Assembly (NCBI RefSeq): GCF_014397005.1
Contig: NZ_JACGWS010000001.1
Coordinates: forward strand, 645,784-709,783
Direction of reading: 5' to 3'
Source: Kordia aestuariivivens
Lineage (GTDB): Bacteria > Bacteroidota > Bacteroidia > Flavobacteriales > Flavobacteriaceae
DNA: 64,000 bases
In this document: in pieces, positions 24,512-33,217 of the stretch
Layout of the letters: every line of letters begins with the position of its first letter
Numbering within the stretch: position 1 is the stretch's first letter
Program-made: the position numbers and the translations under genes
Notes under the pieces: generated by a model
Told to the model about the DNA's origin: nothing
Database searches by the model: none
What the model saw: only the letters and a program-made list of their open reading frames with translations

Positions 24512-25060
24512 ATGCTACAAAAGAGTATTCTTATCGTAATTTGTATTGTATTTTTTTCGTGTAAAAACGAACCAAAATCAACAGCAATTACAGAAGCAAA
24601 AGACGCTGAAACAAGTTCAACAAACGTTGAAATCGCTGAAGAAACAACTTCCGATATTCCCGTATTAAATTTTGAACAGTTTGAAAAGTATCTCAATATT
24701 GAAGATGATAATATTCATGTTGTCAATTTTTGGGCAACTTGGTGCGCGCCTTGCGTAAAAGAATTACCGCATTTTGAAGCTGTAAATCGAGACTATAAGG
24801 ATAAAAACGTAAAAGTATTGTTGGTAAGTTTGGACTTCAATCTGAAAAAATTGAATTCATTCTTAGCGAAAAACGAATTAAAATCTGAAAAAGTTTTGCT
24901 CGACGATCCAGATCAAAATGCATGGATTTCAAAAGTGTCAGAGAAATGGTCAGGCGCAATTCCGGCAACGGTAATTTACAAAAAAGGAAAACGTAAGTTT
25001 TATGAACATTCGTTTACCAAAGCAGAATTAGAAAGTGAATTAAGAAATTTTATAAACTAA
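24512..25060 (+). CDS. TlpA-like thioredoxin lipoprotein
   Basis: The 182-residue protein has a lipoprotein signal (lipobox FFSC, Cys17), an acidic Ala/Glu-rich linker to residue about 48, and a thioredoxin domain with FWATWCAPC (Cys78 and Cys81). It probably reduces or handles disulfides, or supports cytochrome maturation, on the periplasmic side of a membrane. The next gene encodes another thioredoxin-fold lipoprotein 13 bases away, so they form one unit. Confidence 0.93.
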   Translation: MLQKSILIVICIVFFSCKNEPKSTAITEAKDAETSSTNVEIAEETTSDIPVLNFEQFEKYLNIEDDNIHVVNFWATWCAPCVKELPHFEAVNRDYKDKNVKVLLVSLDFNLKKLNSFLAKNELKSEKVLLDDPDQNAWISKVSEKWSGAIPATVIYKKGKRKFYEHSFTKAELESELRNFIN

Positions 25061-25073
25061 TAAAACCCACAAA

Positions 25074-25748
25074 ATGAAAACAATAAAACTAGCAGTATTG
25101 GCTGTGCTTTTCATGACGTATTCATGTACAGACAAGAAAAAAGATGGCGATGCAACACCAGAAACAAAAGCCGTTGCTGAAAATGTAGAAAAACCAAAGA
25201 AAGAAGTTGCAAACGGTTATCAAGTTGGTGACATTGTAAAAGATTTTTCATTGAAAAATGTAGATGGGAAAATGGTTTCTATGGCAGATTATAAAGATAC
25301 AAAAGGATTCATTCTTACGTTTACGTGTAACACGTGTCCATATTCTGTGGCGTATGAAGACAGATTAATTGCGTTGGATAAAAAATATGCAAGTCAAGGT
25401 TATCCTGTAATTGCGATTAATCCAAACAATCCAGAAGCGAGACCAAAAGATAATTTTGAAGCAATGCAAACACGCGCTAAAGAAAAAGGATTTACATTTC
25501 CTTATATGTTGGATGTAGGACAAAAAGTGTATCCAGTATTTGGAGCAACACGAACACCGCACATGTATGTACTAGCTAAAACACCAAAAGGTCACCAAGT
25601 AAAGTATATTGGCGCAATTGACGATAATTACAAAGATGCAGCTGCAACAACAAAACACTATGTAGAAGATGCAGTTGATGCGTTATTAGCTGGAAAAGAA
25701 GTTGAGGTAAAAACGACAAAAGCGATTGGTTGTTCAATAAAGGTTTAA
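25074..25748 (+). CDS. Thioredoxin-fold (AhpC/redoxin-like) lipoprotein
   Basis: The 224-residue protein has a lipobox ending TYSC (Cys18), a Lys/Glu-rich linker, and a redoxin domain. TFTCNTCPYS holds the CxxC pair at residues 85 and 88, and the cis-Pro motif is seen as GATRTPHMYVL. The family includes thiol-disulfide reductases and peroxiredoxin-like proteins. It follows the TlpA-like gene and is closed by the terminator at 25836-25868. Confidence 0.9.
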   Translation: MKTIKLAVLAVLFMTYSCTDKKKDGDATPETKAVAENVEKPKKEVANGYQVGDIVKDFSLKNVDGKMVSMADYKDTKGFILTFTCNTCPYSVAYEDRLIALDKKYASQGYPVIAINPNNPEARPKDNFEAMQTRAKEKGFTFPYMLDVGQKVYPVFGATRTPHMYVLAKTPKGHQVKYIGAIDDNYKDAAATTKHYVEDAVDALLAGKEVEVKTTKAIGCSIKV

Positions 25749-25835
25749 ATTTTCTTGGATTCTGTTAGACTTCTTAGATGTTTAGACTGACTTAGATTTT
25801 AACTTATAAAAATAAAGGCACAACTATTGCCTGTA

Positions 25836-25868
25836 AAAAGCTGAAGTAAATTACTTCGGCTTTTTTTT
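25836..25868 (+). terminator. Intrinsic terminator after the thioredoxin pair
   Basis: The arms aagctgaagtaa and ttacttcggctt (one G-U pair) form a hairpin followed by eight T residues. Confidence 0.88.
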
Positions 25869-26025
25869 GAATAATTTCTATTGAAAAGTTTAACTTTGAA
25901 ACGCTAAAAGAAATGAGTTGTTAGAATTGAGTATTGAGAATTTGAAAACAGCGTAAAGAGCTAAATAAAAATATTCGCGAATTCCTGGCAAACAAGTGAA
26001 AAGTGAAAACAAATTAACGAATCAT

Positions 26026-26053
26026 CAAATAACAAATAACAAATAACAAATAA
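26026..26053 (+). repeat. Four copies of the heptamer caaataa
   Basis: The copies are exact. The array lies 58 bases before the ATG of the rhodanese gene at 26111, in a position comparable to the arrays at 4402 and 39591. Confidence 0.85.
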
Positions 26054-26110
26054 GTTAAGAGTTAAAAAGTGATGAGTTAAGAGTGAAACAAACAAAAATA
26101 TACAAATAGA

Positions 26111-26422
26111 ATGGCAGATTTATCACAACAAGAATGGCAAGAACAACTTGCAAACGACACAAACGCAGTACTCCTTGATGTTCGCACACAAGATGAAGTT
26201 GACGAAGGACACATTCCGAATGCACTACATATTGACATCTTTTTAGGACAAGGATTTATTGATGAAGTAAAAAAACTAGATCCTTCTAAAAACTATTACA
26301 TATACTGTCGCTCTGGCGGAAGAAGCGGTCAAGCGTGCGCTGTAATGAATAGTATTGGTTTTGAAAACACATATAATTTAATGGGCGGATTCTCAGAATG
26401 GGAAGGCGCTAAAACGAACTAA
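26111..26422 (+). CDS. Single-domain rhodanese-like protein
   Basis: The 103-residue cytoplasmic protein has the rhodanese fold: LLDVRTQDEVDEGHIPNALH near residues 21-40 and YIYCRSGGRSGQA with the sulfur-accepting Cys66. Such proteins move sulfane sulfur, for example to cofactor or tRNA thiolation, or act in sulfide handling. A second, lipoprotein rhodanese follows 11 bases later. Confidence 0.93.
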   Translation: MADLSQQEWQEQLANDTNAVLLDVRTQDEVDEGHIPNALHIDIFLGQGFIDEVKKLDPSKNYYIYCRSGGRSGQACAVMNSIGFENTYNLMGGFSEWEGAKTN

Positions 26423-26433
26423 ATTTCAACTGT

Positions 26434-26829
26434 ATGAAACTCCAAAAAATCACGTTTGTATTTATTGCACTAACTTTTTTAGTATTCTTTAGTTGTTCAA
26501 ATGCTCCGAAAGAGAATAACATTACTGTTACAGAACTTTATGAATTATTGAAGGATGCTGAAGTAACTGTATTGGATGTTCGTACACCAGAAGAAGTAGC
26601 GGAAGGAAAAATTACTGGCAAAGCACTTGAAGCTAATTTTTATGATGATACTTTTGTAGCTGATGTTACAAGTAAAATTGCGAAAGATCAAACGATTTAT
26701 GTGTATTGTAAAAGTGGCAGAAGAAGCGGAAAAACTGTTGTAACACTTCGCGAGTTAGGATATTCAAAAACGTATAATGTTGAAGGTGGCATTAAAGCTT
26801 GGAAAGCAGCAGGATACGAAATAGAGTAA
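26434..26829 (+). CDS. Rhodanese-like lipoprotein
   Basis: The 131-residue protein has a lipobox (VFFSC, Cys21) and a rhodanese domain with VLDVRTPEEVAEGKI and YVYCKSGRRSGK (Cys92). It should be anchored in the periplasm while its neighbour is cytoplasmic, so the two may handle sulfane sulfur on either side of the inner membrane. It is convergent with the peroxiredoxin-like gene at 26841. Confidence 0.92.
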   Translation: MKLQKITFVFIALTFLVFFSCSNAPKENNITVTELYELLKDAEVTVLDVRTPEEVAEGKITGKALEANFYDDTFVADVTSKIAKDQTIYVYCKSGRRSGKTVVTLRELGYSKTYNVEGGIKAWKAAGYEIE

Positions 26830-26840
26830 TTTTTAAATCA

Positions 26841-27707
26841 CTATACATTCTGATCTATAATTTTCAGTAAAGTCTTCGGTTCTGGTCGTACGCGATAATT
26901 ATCGGTTTGATTCGTGTACGTAATCTTTTCATTAGAATCTGTAATGATAACGGTTGGTAAAACGGTGTGCGATTTAAAGCCAAAAATCTGAAAACCAAAC
27001 GGCAAACCATTTTTGGAAAAGATATCTAATTGTTTGGCAACATTTCCATCAACATCTACCAAAAACTGAAAATCTAGCGGATATTTTTTAGTCAACTTCT
27101 TACTAAAACCATGCGGTTGCGAACTCACAAAAATAGTATTGATATTTCGTTCAGTTAGTTCTTCATACTTATCTACCATTTCCTTGATTTGCGCCATGCA
27201 AAACGGACACCAATTTCCACGATAAAAAATAAAAATACTTGGCGTTCCCGCGAAGCGTTCGGTAGTTATAGCTTCTTTTTTACTATTCTCAAAAGTCAAT
27301 AATGGAAGCGTTTCTCCAACTTTTAAAATATCATTATTCGCTGCATTTCGCTTTTCAAAGTATGAATACCACACTAAATACATGATCCAGCCAACTGTCA
27401 ACAGTATATTAAAAATAGTACAGATTCCTCTAAATGTGTCATCTTCTTGCAAACTACCAACCAACAGTCCAAGTATGCAGCCTAAAAAGATAATAAACGT
27501 ATGCGTTTTTAATATGGCGTCTGTGCGTGGTGTTGGTTTTATGAAAATTTGTAAAAAGAAAAATACAATACATCCAGCAGTTAATAAGTGCGCAACATGT
27601 TGTAATGAGATTCCAGCAGTATATAAATACCAAAGACTATCTAACATTGCAATAAGTGCAAATGCAGGTAAGGCAATAATAAAAACTGACTTAATTAGGG
27701 AGTTCAT
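26841..27707 (-). CDS. Membrane-bound redoxin (AhpC/TSA-like) protein
   Basis: The 288-residue protein has about four hydrophobic segments in residues 8-115, then a redoxin domain from about 125. FYRGNWCPFCMAQI contains the CxxC pair (WCPFC), typical of the AhpC/TSA-like peroxiredoxin-like group. It probably reduces peroxides or disulfides at the membrane. It is divergent from the DUF2851 gene, with several palindromes in the shared upstream region. Confidence 0.88.
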   Translation of the reverse strand: MNSLIKSVFIIALPAFALIAMLDSLWYLYTAGISLQHVAHLLTAGCIVFFFLQIFIKPTPRTDAILKTHTFIIFLGCILGLLVGSLQEDDTFRGICTIFNILLTVGWIMYLVWYSYFEKRNAANNDILKVGETLPLLTFENSKKEAITTERFAGTPSIFIFYRGNWCPFCMAQIKEMVDKYEELTERNINTIFVSSQPHGFSKKLTKKYPLDFQFLVDVDGNVAKQLDIFSKNGLPFGFQIFGFKSHTVLPTVIITDSNEKITYTNQTDNYRVRPEPKTLLKIIDQNV

Positions 27708-27740
27708 TAATTCATAAAAAATTAAAGATAAAGTTGCTTT

Positions 27741-27807
27741 TTATACAAAAAATTGTAATTTACAATGTATAAAAATAAAATGTAAAATAGTGTATTTTTA
27801 CACTATT
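27741..27807. promoter_or_regulatory. Cluster of dyads in a divergent promoter region
   Basis: Three dyads lie between the divergent redoxin and DUF2851 genes: TTATACA and TGTATAA arms (27741-27747 and 27765-27771), TTGTAATTTACAA (27753-27765), and the 22-base dyad 27781-27802 with arms TGTAAAA and TTTTACA. The hairpin 27788-27807 (ATAGTGTA/TACACTAT) overlaps the last one. They may be operators. Confidence 0.45.
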
Positions 27808-27871
27808 AATCTTACAAGAGATAATAAACTTCTTTCCCCATTGAAATTATTAAAATTTAATAATTATCTAT

Positions 27872-29149
27872 ATGACTGTAAAAGAAGACCTGCTGTATTA
27901 TCTGTGGAAATTTGGGAAACTCCACCTGCAAAACTTACAAACTTCCAATAAAGAAAATATTCAAATTATCAACTTAGGAACGCACAATCACCATGCTGGT
28001 CCTGATTTTTTCAATGCGCAATTACGTATTGAAAATCAATTGTGGGCAGGCAATGTAGAAATGCATGTAAACGCTTCTGATTGGTTTGTACATCATCATG
28101 AAAAGGATAAAAACTATGATAATGTCATTCTGCATGTTGTGTGGAATCATGATATTGAAATTCATCGAAAAGACAACTCTGTCATTCCAACATTAGTTTT
28201 AAAAGACTATACCAATTTTACACAAATACAACGCTATTCCAAGTTAATGAACACACCTAAAAAGTGGATCAATTGTGAAACAGAATTTCCAGCAATTACA
28301 GAATTCCAACTTGAAAACTGGCTCGAACGCTTATACCTCGAACGTCTAGAAAAGAAAGCTGCCGAAATAGAAATATTGGTCAAACAAACCAAGTACGATT
28401 GGGAAGCGGTCTTATTCCGATTGCTTGCCAAAGGTTTTGGACTCAAACTCAATAGTGAAGCCTTTTTTGAAGCTGCATGTTCCGTTGATTTTTCTATAAT
28501 TCGGAAATTGAGCGAGAAACAACAATCATTAGAAGCTTTTCTGTTTGGTATTTTTGGATTGCTTTCGCAAGATGTGACTCAGGAAAAATACTATGACCAA
28601 TTGTTCCGTGAATACAACTATCTGACGCATAAATTTGAATATGCTGAAAAAGCATCAATTCCATTGCACTTTTTTAGAACGCGTCCTGCCAACTTTCCAA
28701 CGCTTCGCGCTTCGCAATTGGCAACCTTATATCATCAAGAAAGTAATTTATTTTCGAAACTAATCACCACAACTTCTATTGAAGACATGTATGCAATTTT
28801 GCAAGTTGCAACGTCTGTATTTTGGGAGACACATTACACCTTTGAGAAAATTTCGCCCAAGCGAAAAAAAGTACTTTCCAAAAGTTTCATTGATGTATTA
28901 TTAATCAATAGTATCATTCCATTGAAATATTGTTACGAGCGATATTTAAGCAAACCGAATATAGAAAACATACTTGCCTTACTGCGAAGCATTACACCTG
29001 AAAAAAATACGATCATTCAAAAATTTGCAACTAAAAAAATTACGATTGAAAACGCGCTACAAACACAAGCATTATTAGAATTAAAGAAAAGCTATTGTAA
29101 TACACATCAATGTTTACAATGTGCTATTGGAAATGCTATATTAAGATGA
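27872..29149 (+). CDS. DUF2851 family protein
   Basis: The 425-residue protein starts MTVKEDLLYYLWKFGKLHLQ and has the conserved HNHHAGPDFFNAQLRIENQLWAG with VEMHVNASDWFVHHHEKDKNYDNVILHVVW. These are typical of DUF2851, a Bacteroidota-wide family of unknown function. The C-terminus has two Cys pairs (CNTHQCLQCAIG) that could bind metal. The conserved Asp, Glu and His residues suggest a nuclease-like core, but this is inference. Confidence 0.92.
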   Translation: MTVKEDLLYYLWKFGKLHLQNLQTSNKENIQIINLGTHNHHAGPDFFNAQLRIENQLWAGNVEMHVNASDWFVHHHEKDKNYDNVILHVVWNHDIEIHRKDNSVIPTLVLKDYTNFTQIQRYSKLMNTPKKWINCETEFPAITEFQLENWLERLYLERLEKKAAEIEILVKQTKYDWEAVLFRLLAKGFGLKLNSEAFFEAACSVDFSIIRKLSEKQQSLEAFLFGIFGLLSQDVTQEKYYDQLFREYNYLTHKFEYAEKASIPLHFFRTRPANFPTLRASQLATLYHQESNLFSKLITTTSIEDMYAILQVATSVFWETHYTFEKISPKRKKVLSKSFIDVLLINSIIPLKYCYERYLSKPNIENILALLRSITPEKNTIIQKFATKKITIENALQTQALLELKKSYCNTHQCLQCAIGNAILR

Positions 29150-29321
29150 TAAAATATGCGGTAAAGTAAAGATTTTTAGTCATTTAGCTTTGGTTTAAGT
29201 ATGATTTTAGAATTATTTTAAATACAGTATTTCATCGAAAAACCATCTAATTTGTAATGTAAATCTTAATAAATAATTACTTTAGGGAATTATTAACCCA
29301 AAAAACCTAAAATCTTTTAGT

Positions 29322-30158
29322 ATGAAAACCAAAAACTTTTTATCAATGTTAGCTGTATTTGCACTTGTATTTGCAACATTTACAGCATGTCAATCTGATC
29401 AATCAGATGAACCTTTACAGGATGAGGCAAAAATTAACCCAGAAATTTTGTCAAAACTTGATGCCGCATTATTTGACACAACCAACGCACGTGCCATGAA
29501 TTTCATGGGAGAAGATGGAATTGCTGTAGAAGATATGTTTTTCTCCTATTCACAAATAGACGAGTTAGCACCAGCAGATCCATTAGCAAAACATTACAGA
29601 ACTTCAAATTTAGTAACAAGTTTACCAAGAGTCATTACCATTAGTGTAGATCCAGATTTAGGAACATTAGGATCAAATGCGTTAGATGCAACAATTTCTA
29701 TGTATAACAACTTAGGATTGCGTCTTACGTTTGCAAGAGTTGCTTTTGGACAACGAGGAAGAAACAAAGCAAATATTGAAGTAACTGAATTTTACGAATT
29801 AGAATCTGGTGGATTCATTACCTTAGGTAGAGCTGCTGGTTTTCCAACACGTAAAGGCGATCCTGCAAAAGGATTTGGAATCAATAGCAGATGGTTTGAA
29901 CTTTCTATAAGTCCTACTGTAAACGAACTAGCAGGAACAATGGCGCACGAAATTGGACATTGTATCGGTTTCCGTCATACAGATTATCAAACACGCCAAA
30001 GTTGTGGACAAAACATCAATGAAGGAAGCGCTGGAGTTGGTGCAATCTATATCAATGGAACACCAACTGGATCAGATTCGTCTTCAATAATGCAGTCATG
30101 TGGACCAGCAATTAATTTCAATAACAACGATAGATTTGCTTTAGAAGCACTTTACTAA
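29322..30158 (+). CDS. Dual-action HEIGH metalloprotease lipoprotein (M57-like)
   Basis: The 278-residue protein has a lipobox FTAC with Cys23. The zinc-binding HEIGHCIGFRH motif lies at residues 209-219 (HExxHxxGxxH with His209, His213 and His219), the metzincin form. It resembles Peptidase_M57, the dual-action HEIGH family. It is predicted to degrade proteins outside the cytoplasm. It has no C-terminal secretion (CTD) domain. A terminator follows at 30181-30212. Confidence 0.88.
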   Translation: MKTKNFLSMLAVFALVFATFTACQSDQSDEPLQDEAKINPEILSKLDAALFDTTNARAMNFMGEDGIAVEDMFFSYSQIDELAPADPLAKHYRTSNLVTSLPRVITISVDPDLGTLGSNALDATISMYNNLGLRLTFARVAFGQRGRNKANIEVTEFYELESGGFITLGRAAGFPTRKGDPAKGFGINSRWFELSISPTVNELAGTMAHEIGHCIGFRHTDYQTRQSCGQNINEGSAGVGAIYINGTPTGSDSSSIMQSCGPAINFNNNDRFALEALY

Positions 30159-30180
30159 TAATAAAAATCATTAAAAATTT

Positions 30181-30212
30181 AAAAAGTCACTAATCAATAG
30201 TGGCTTTTTTTG
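30181..30212 (+). terminator. Intrinsic terminator after the HEIGH protease
   Basis: The arms aaagtcacta and tagtggcttt (one G-U pair) enclose a short loop and are followed by T residues. Confidence 0.88.
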
Positions 30213-30273
30213 TGCAAAAAAATTATCTTGCATAGAATCTGCAAAAGCTAGTAAAAAGCAAAAATAGATACAG

Positions 30274-30501
30274 ATGAAATTTATATACAGACTGCGTTAC
30301 TTTTTTGAAAAACACGGATTCGGAGCCTTGTCACGCTTGGCAGAACGTTTAGGAATGCGGGCAAAAAATGTACGTTTATTTTTTATCTACATTACATTTG
30401 CTACGTTTGGAGTAAGTTTTGCTTTGTACCTAACCTTAGCTTTTATTTTACGTTTAAAAGATTTAATTTACACCAAACGAACCTCTGTATTTGATTTGTA
30501 A
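30274..30501 (+). CDS. PspC-domain-like small membrane protein
   Basis: The 75-residue protein has one hydrophobic region, KNVRLFFIYITFATFGVSF followed by ALYLTLAFIL (residues about 30-58), and the PspC-like sequence LSRLAERLGMRAKNVRLFF. PspC proteins are stress sensors at the inner membrane. This stand-alone short form is common in Flavobacteriaceae. Confidence 0.8.
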   Translation: MKFIYRLRYFFEKHGFGALSRLAERLGMRAKNVRLFFIYITFATFGVSFALYLTLAFILRLKDLIYTKRTSVFDL

Positions 30502-30714
30502 TACAGAAGTTTAAACCATCCTGGTTCGAGGTTCTATTTGTTTTTTTGAAAGAAAAAAATATTAATATTTAGAAAATATTTTCCTTCATTTTATTAGTTA
30601 ATTTATTTATGAAAAAGTATTTTTTTGTCAGAAAAAAAAGTTATTTGTTAATTTTTTAACATAAAATGTGTAATTTCCCACTTTAACTTATTAATAACCT
30701 CATAACCCAAATTA

Positions 30715-31941
30715 ATGAAACTTAACAAAAAATTATCAAGATTTCTACTTGTAGGAATCTTAGCAGGAACAATTATCGGTTGTCAAACGGATGCTAATCT
30801 AAATGAAGATGACTTAATTGAAGTGGAAAACATTACTTTTAAAAACACCCAAGTAATTCCTAATCAATATACAGTTAGACTAAAATCTAATGGTAAAAAC
30901 GTTAAAAAGTTCCCTAAAGTAAAATCACTAGGAGAATATCAAACTCAAATGAATGATTTACAAAAAGAAATCACACGCGATTTTAAATCTGTTGTAACTC
31001 CGGAAGCAATCCAAAAAACGTATGGACATGTTTTTGTAGGATTTACAGCAAACTTAACAAAAGACCAATTAGAAGCACTTAGAAGAAACCCTAATGTAGA
31101 AAGTATTGAACAAGATTTTATGTTTACAATTTCTCCTTACGCAGGAAAACCTGGCGGGAATACAGGAGGAAGTGATCCTCAAGTAATTCCTTATGGAACG
31201 ACACGTGTTGGAGGAGGAAGCGGTGCTTCATCTAATACTGCATGGGTAATTGATTCAGGAATCGATTTAGATCATGAAGACTTAAATGTAGACGTTGCAA
31301 GAAGTGCATCTTTTTTAACAGGATCACCTTCAAATTTAAGCCCTGAAGATCAAAATGGACACGGAACACATGTTGCAGGAACAATTGCTGCAATAGATAA
31401 TAGCGTTGGAACTGTAGGAGTAGCTCCAGGAAATGTTGTTGTTGCAGTTAGAGTTTTAGATAGAAGAGGAAGTGGTTCAAACTCTGGTGTGATTGCTGGA
31501 GTTGATTATGTAGCTGCAAATGGAAGTAGTGGCGATGTTGCTAATATGAGTTTAGGTGGAGGAATATCTACTGCATTAGACAATGCTGTGATATCTGCCG
31601 CTTCAACAGGAGTTAAGTTTGTGCTAGCTGCAGGAAACTCTGCTACAGACGCAAATAGTTCTTCACCTGCAAGAGCAAATGGAACGAATGTATACACTAT
31701 ATCTGCAATGGATATTAATGATAATTTCGCTTCATTTTCTAACTATGGTTCTCCAGTAGATTATTGTGCTCCTGGTGTAGCAGTTAGATCTACATGGAAA
31801 AGTGGAGGATATAATACAATCAGTGGAACTTCAATGGCAGCACCTCATGCAGCAGGAGTTTTATTATTTGGAAATCCGACAACTGATGGAACCGTAAATG
31901 GGGACCCTGATGGTAATCCAGATGCAATTATTCATCTATAA
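30715..31941 (+). CDS. Subtilisin-like serine protease, lipoprotein
   Basis: The 408-residue protein has a lipobox (IIGC, Cys23), an I9-type inhibitor propeptide (residues about 50-140, for example VFVGFTANLTKDQLEAL) and an S8 catalytic domain. The triad is Asp180 in WVIDSGID, His216 in NGHGTHVAG and Ser373 in SGTSMAAPH. It is probably tethered after export and activated by propeptide removal. The end is short: there is no T9SS C-terminal domain. Its terminator is at 31961-31990. Confidence 0.95.
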   Translation: MKLNKKLSRFLLVGILAGTIIGCQTDANLNEDDLIEVENITFKNTQVIPNQYTVRLKSNGKNVKKFPKVKSLGEYQTQMNDLQKEITRDFKSVVTPEAIQKTYGHVFVGFTANLTKDQLEALRRNPNVESIEQDFMFTISPYAGKPGGNTGGSDPQVIPYGTTRVGGGSGASSNTAWVIDSGIDLDHEDLNVDVARSASFLTGSPSNLSPEDQNGHGTHVAGTIAAIDNSVGTVGVAPGNVVVAVRVLDRRGSGSNSGVIAGVDYVAANGSSGDVANMSLGGGISTALDNAVISAASTGVKFVLAAGNSATDANSSSPARANGTNVYTISAMDINDNFASFSNYGSPVDYCAPGVAVRSTWKSGGYNTISGTSMAAPHAAGVLLFGNPTTDGTVNGDPDGNPDAIIHL

Positions 31942-31960
31942 AACATTTATATATTATAAA

Positions 31961-31990
31961 ATGCTGCTTATTTAAGCAGCATTTTTTTTG
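31961..31990 (+). terminator. Intrinsic terminator after the subtilase
   Basis: The arms atgctgctta and taagcagcat form a perfect hairpin followed by T residues. Confidence 0.9.
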
Positions 31991-32094
31991 ATCTAAACTT
32001 TTTTGTCATTTTGAATGTAAACTAGTGATCAATTTATATATTTACTTGAAATAATTTTAAGAAATAAAGATGCTTTCTAAATCGATTTTGATAT

Positions 32095-33102
32095 ATGTAT
32101 AGATTTTTCAAATCAAAATTCTATCTGGCTTTATCCTTATTAGTAATTGTATTTACAATAGGAGTTTTTGGCTTTCATTCCGTAACTGAAATGAGTTGGA
32201 CAGATGCGGTGTACATGACAGTCATTACGGTAACTACCGTTGGTTATGGAGAAGTTGTTCCTTTAGATGAAAATGCACGCTTATTTACTGTATTCTTAAT
32301 TATTACGAGTGTATTTGTATTTGCGTACGCCATAACTGTCATCACCGAATACATTCTAAGTAGAAGCACCTTAAGAAATATTATACAACGTAAGACCTTA
32401 AAAAAAATAAGACACATGGAAAATCATATCATTATTTGTGGATTTGGAAGAAATGGAAGGCAAGCTTCTGAAAAACTTAGTGCGTATGGCGAAGAATTTG
32501 TCATTATTGAAAAAAACAGAAATATCATTGAAAAATATGAAGATATCGAAACGTATTTTGTAGAAGGAAATGCGAGCGAAGATGAGGTTTTGCAAAAAGC
32601 AGGAATTGAGCAAGCAAAATGCTTAATTACGGCATTGCCAAGTGATGCGGATAACTTATTTGTAGTGCTTTCTGCCAGACAGATCAACGAAAATCTATTA
32701 ATCATCAGTCGGGCATCACAAGAAACATCGTATAGAAAACTAAAACTAGCGGGTGCAGATAATGTAATCATGCCAGATAGAATTGGTGGTGAACACATGG
32801 CTTCTTTGGTGGTTGTGCCAGATTTAGTAGAATTTATCGACAATCTTTCACTTAGCGGAGATAACACTACAAATGTAGAAGAAATAAAAATGGAAGACAT
32901 TACGCCTTCTGGTAAAGAAATTACCTTAAAAGAACTCGATTTACGACGAGAAACAGGTTGTACGGTAATTGGTTATAAAACACCAGATGGTGAATACGTT
33001 ATCAACCCAGAAGCAGAACTCAAATTAGCAAAAGAATCTAAAATAATCGTATTAGGGCGTCCTGAGCAAATAGAATCATTAAAGTTAAAATACAACCTTT
33101 AG
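32095..33102 (+). CDS. Potassium channel with RCK (TrkA-N) domain
   Basis: The 335-residue protein has two membrane segments around a pore loop with filter TTVGYGE (residues 47-53), then a cytoplasmic RCK domain (GFGRNGRQAS at 116-125, a Rossmann motif) and a TrkA-C-like tail from about 250. It is a Kch/MthK-like potassium channel gated by ligand binding at the RCK domain. No partner gene is adjacent. Confidence 0.95.
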   Translation: MYRFFKSKFYLALSLLVIVFTIGVFGFHSVTEMSWTDAVYMTVITVTTVGYGEVVPLDENARLFTVFLIITSVFVFAYAITVITEYILSRSTLRNIIQRKTLKKIRHMENHIIICGFGRNGRQASEKLSAYGEEFVIIEKNRNIIEKYEDIETYFVEGNASEDEVLQKAGIEQAKCLITALPSDADNLFVVLSARQINENLLIISRASQETSYRKLKLAGADNVIMPDRIGGEHMASLVVVPDLVEFIDNLSLSGDNTTNVEEIKMEDITPSGKEITLKELDLRRETGCTVIGYKTPDGEYVINPEAELKLAKESKIIVLGRPEQIESLKLKYNL

Positions 33103-33217
33103 AAACTGTCGAAAAATCTTATTTAATTCGTTAAAACTTGATTAAGCAATTTTTTTTTAGCATCTTGCTAGCTTATTAATTATCCACAAATAAATATTAA
33201 CTAACTGACACTATATT

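Larger units (their letters stand above)
25749..26110. other. Gene-free region with terminator, low-complexity tracts and heptamers
   Basis: No gene is seen in these 362 bases. They hold a terminator (25836-25868), word-like tracts such as gagttgttagaattgagta, the phrase cgcgaattcctggcaaacaa, which has a counterpart near 39560, four heptamers (26026-26053), and then the leader of the rhodanese gene. Confidence 0.7.
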
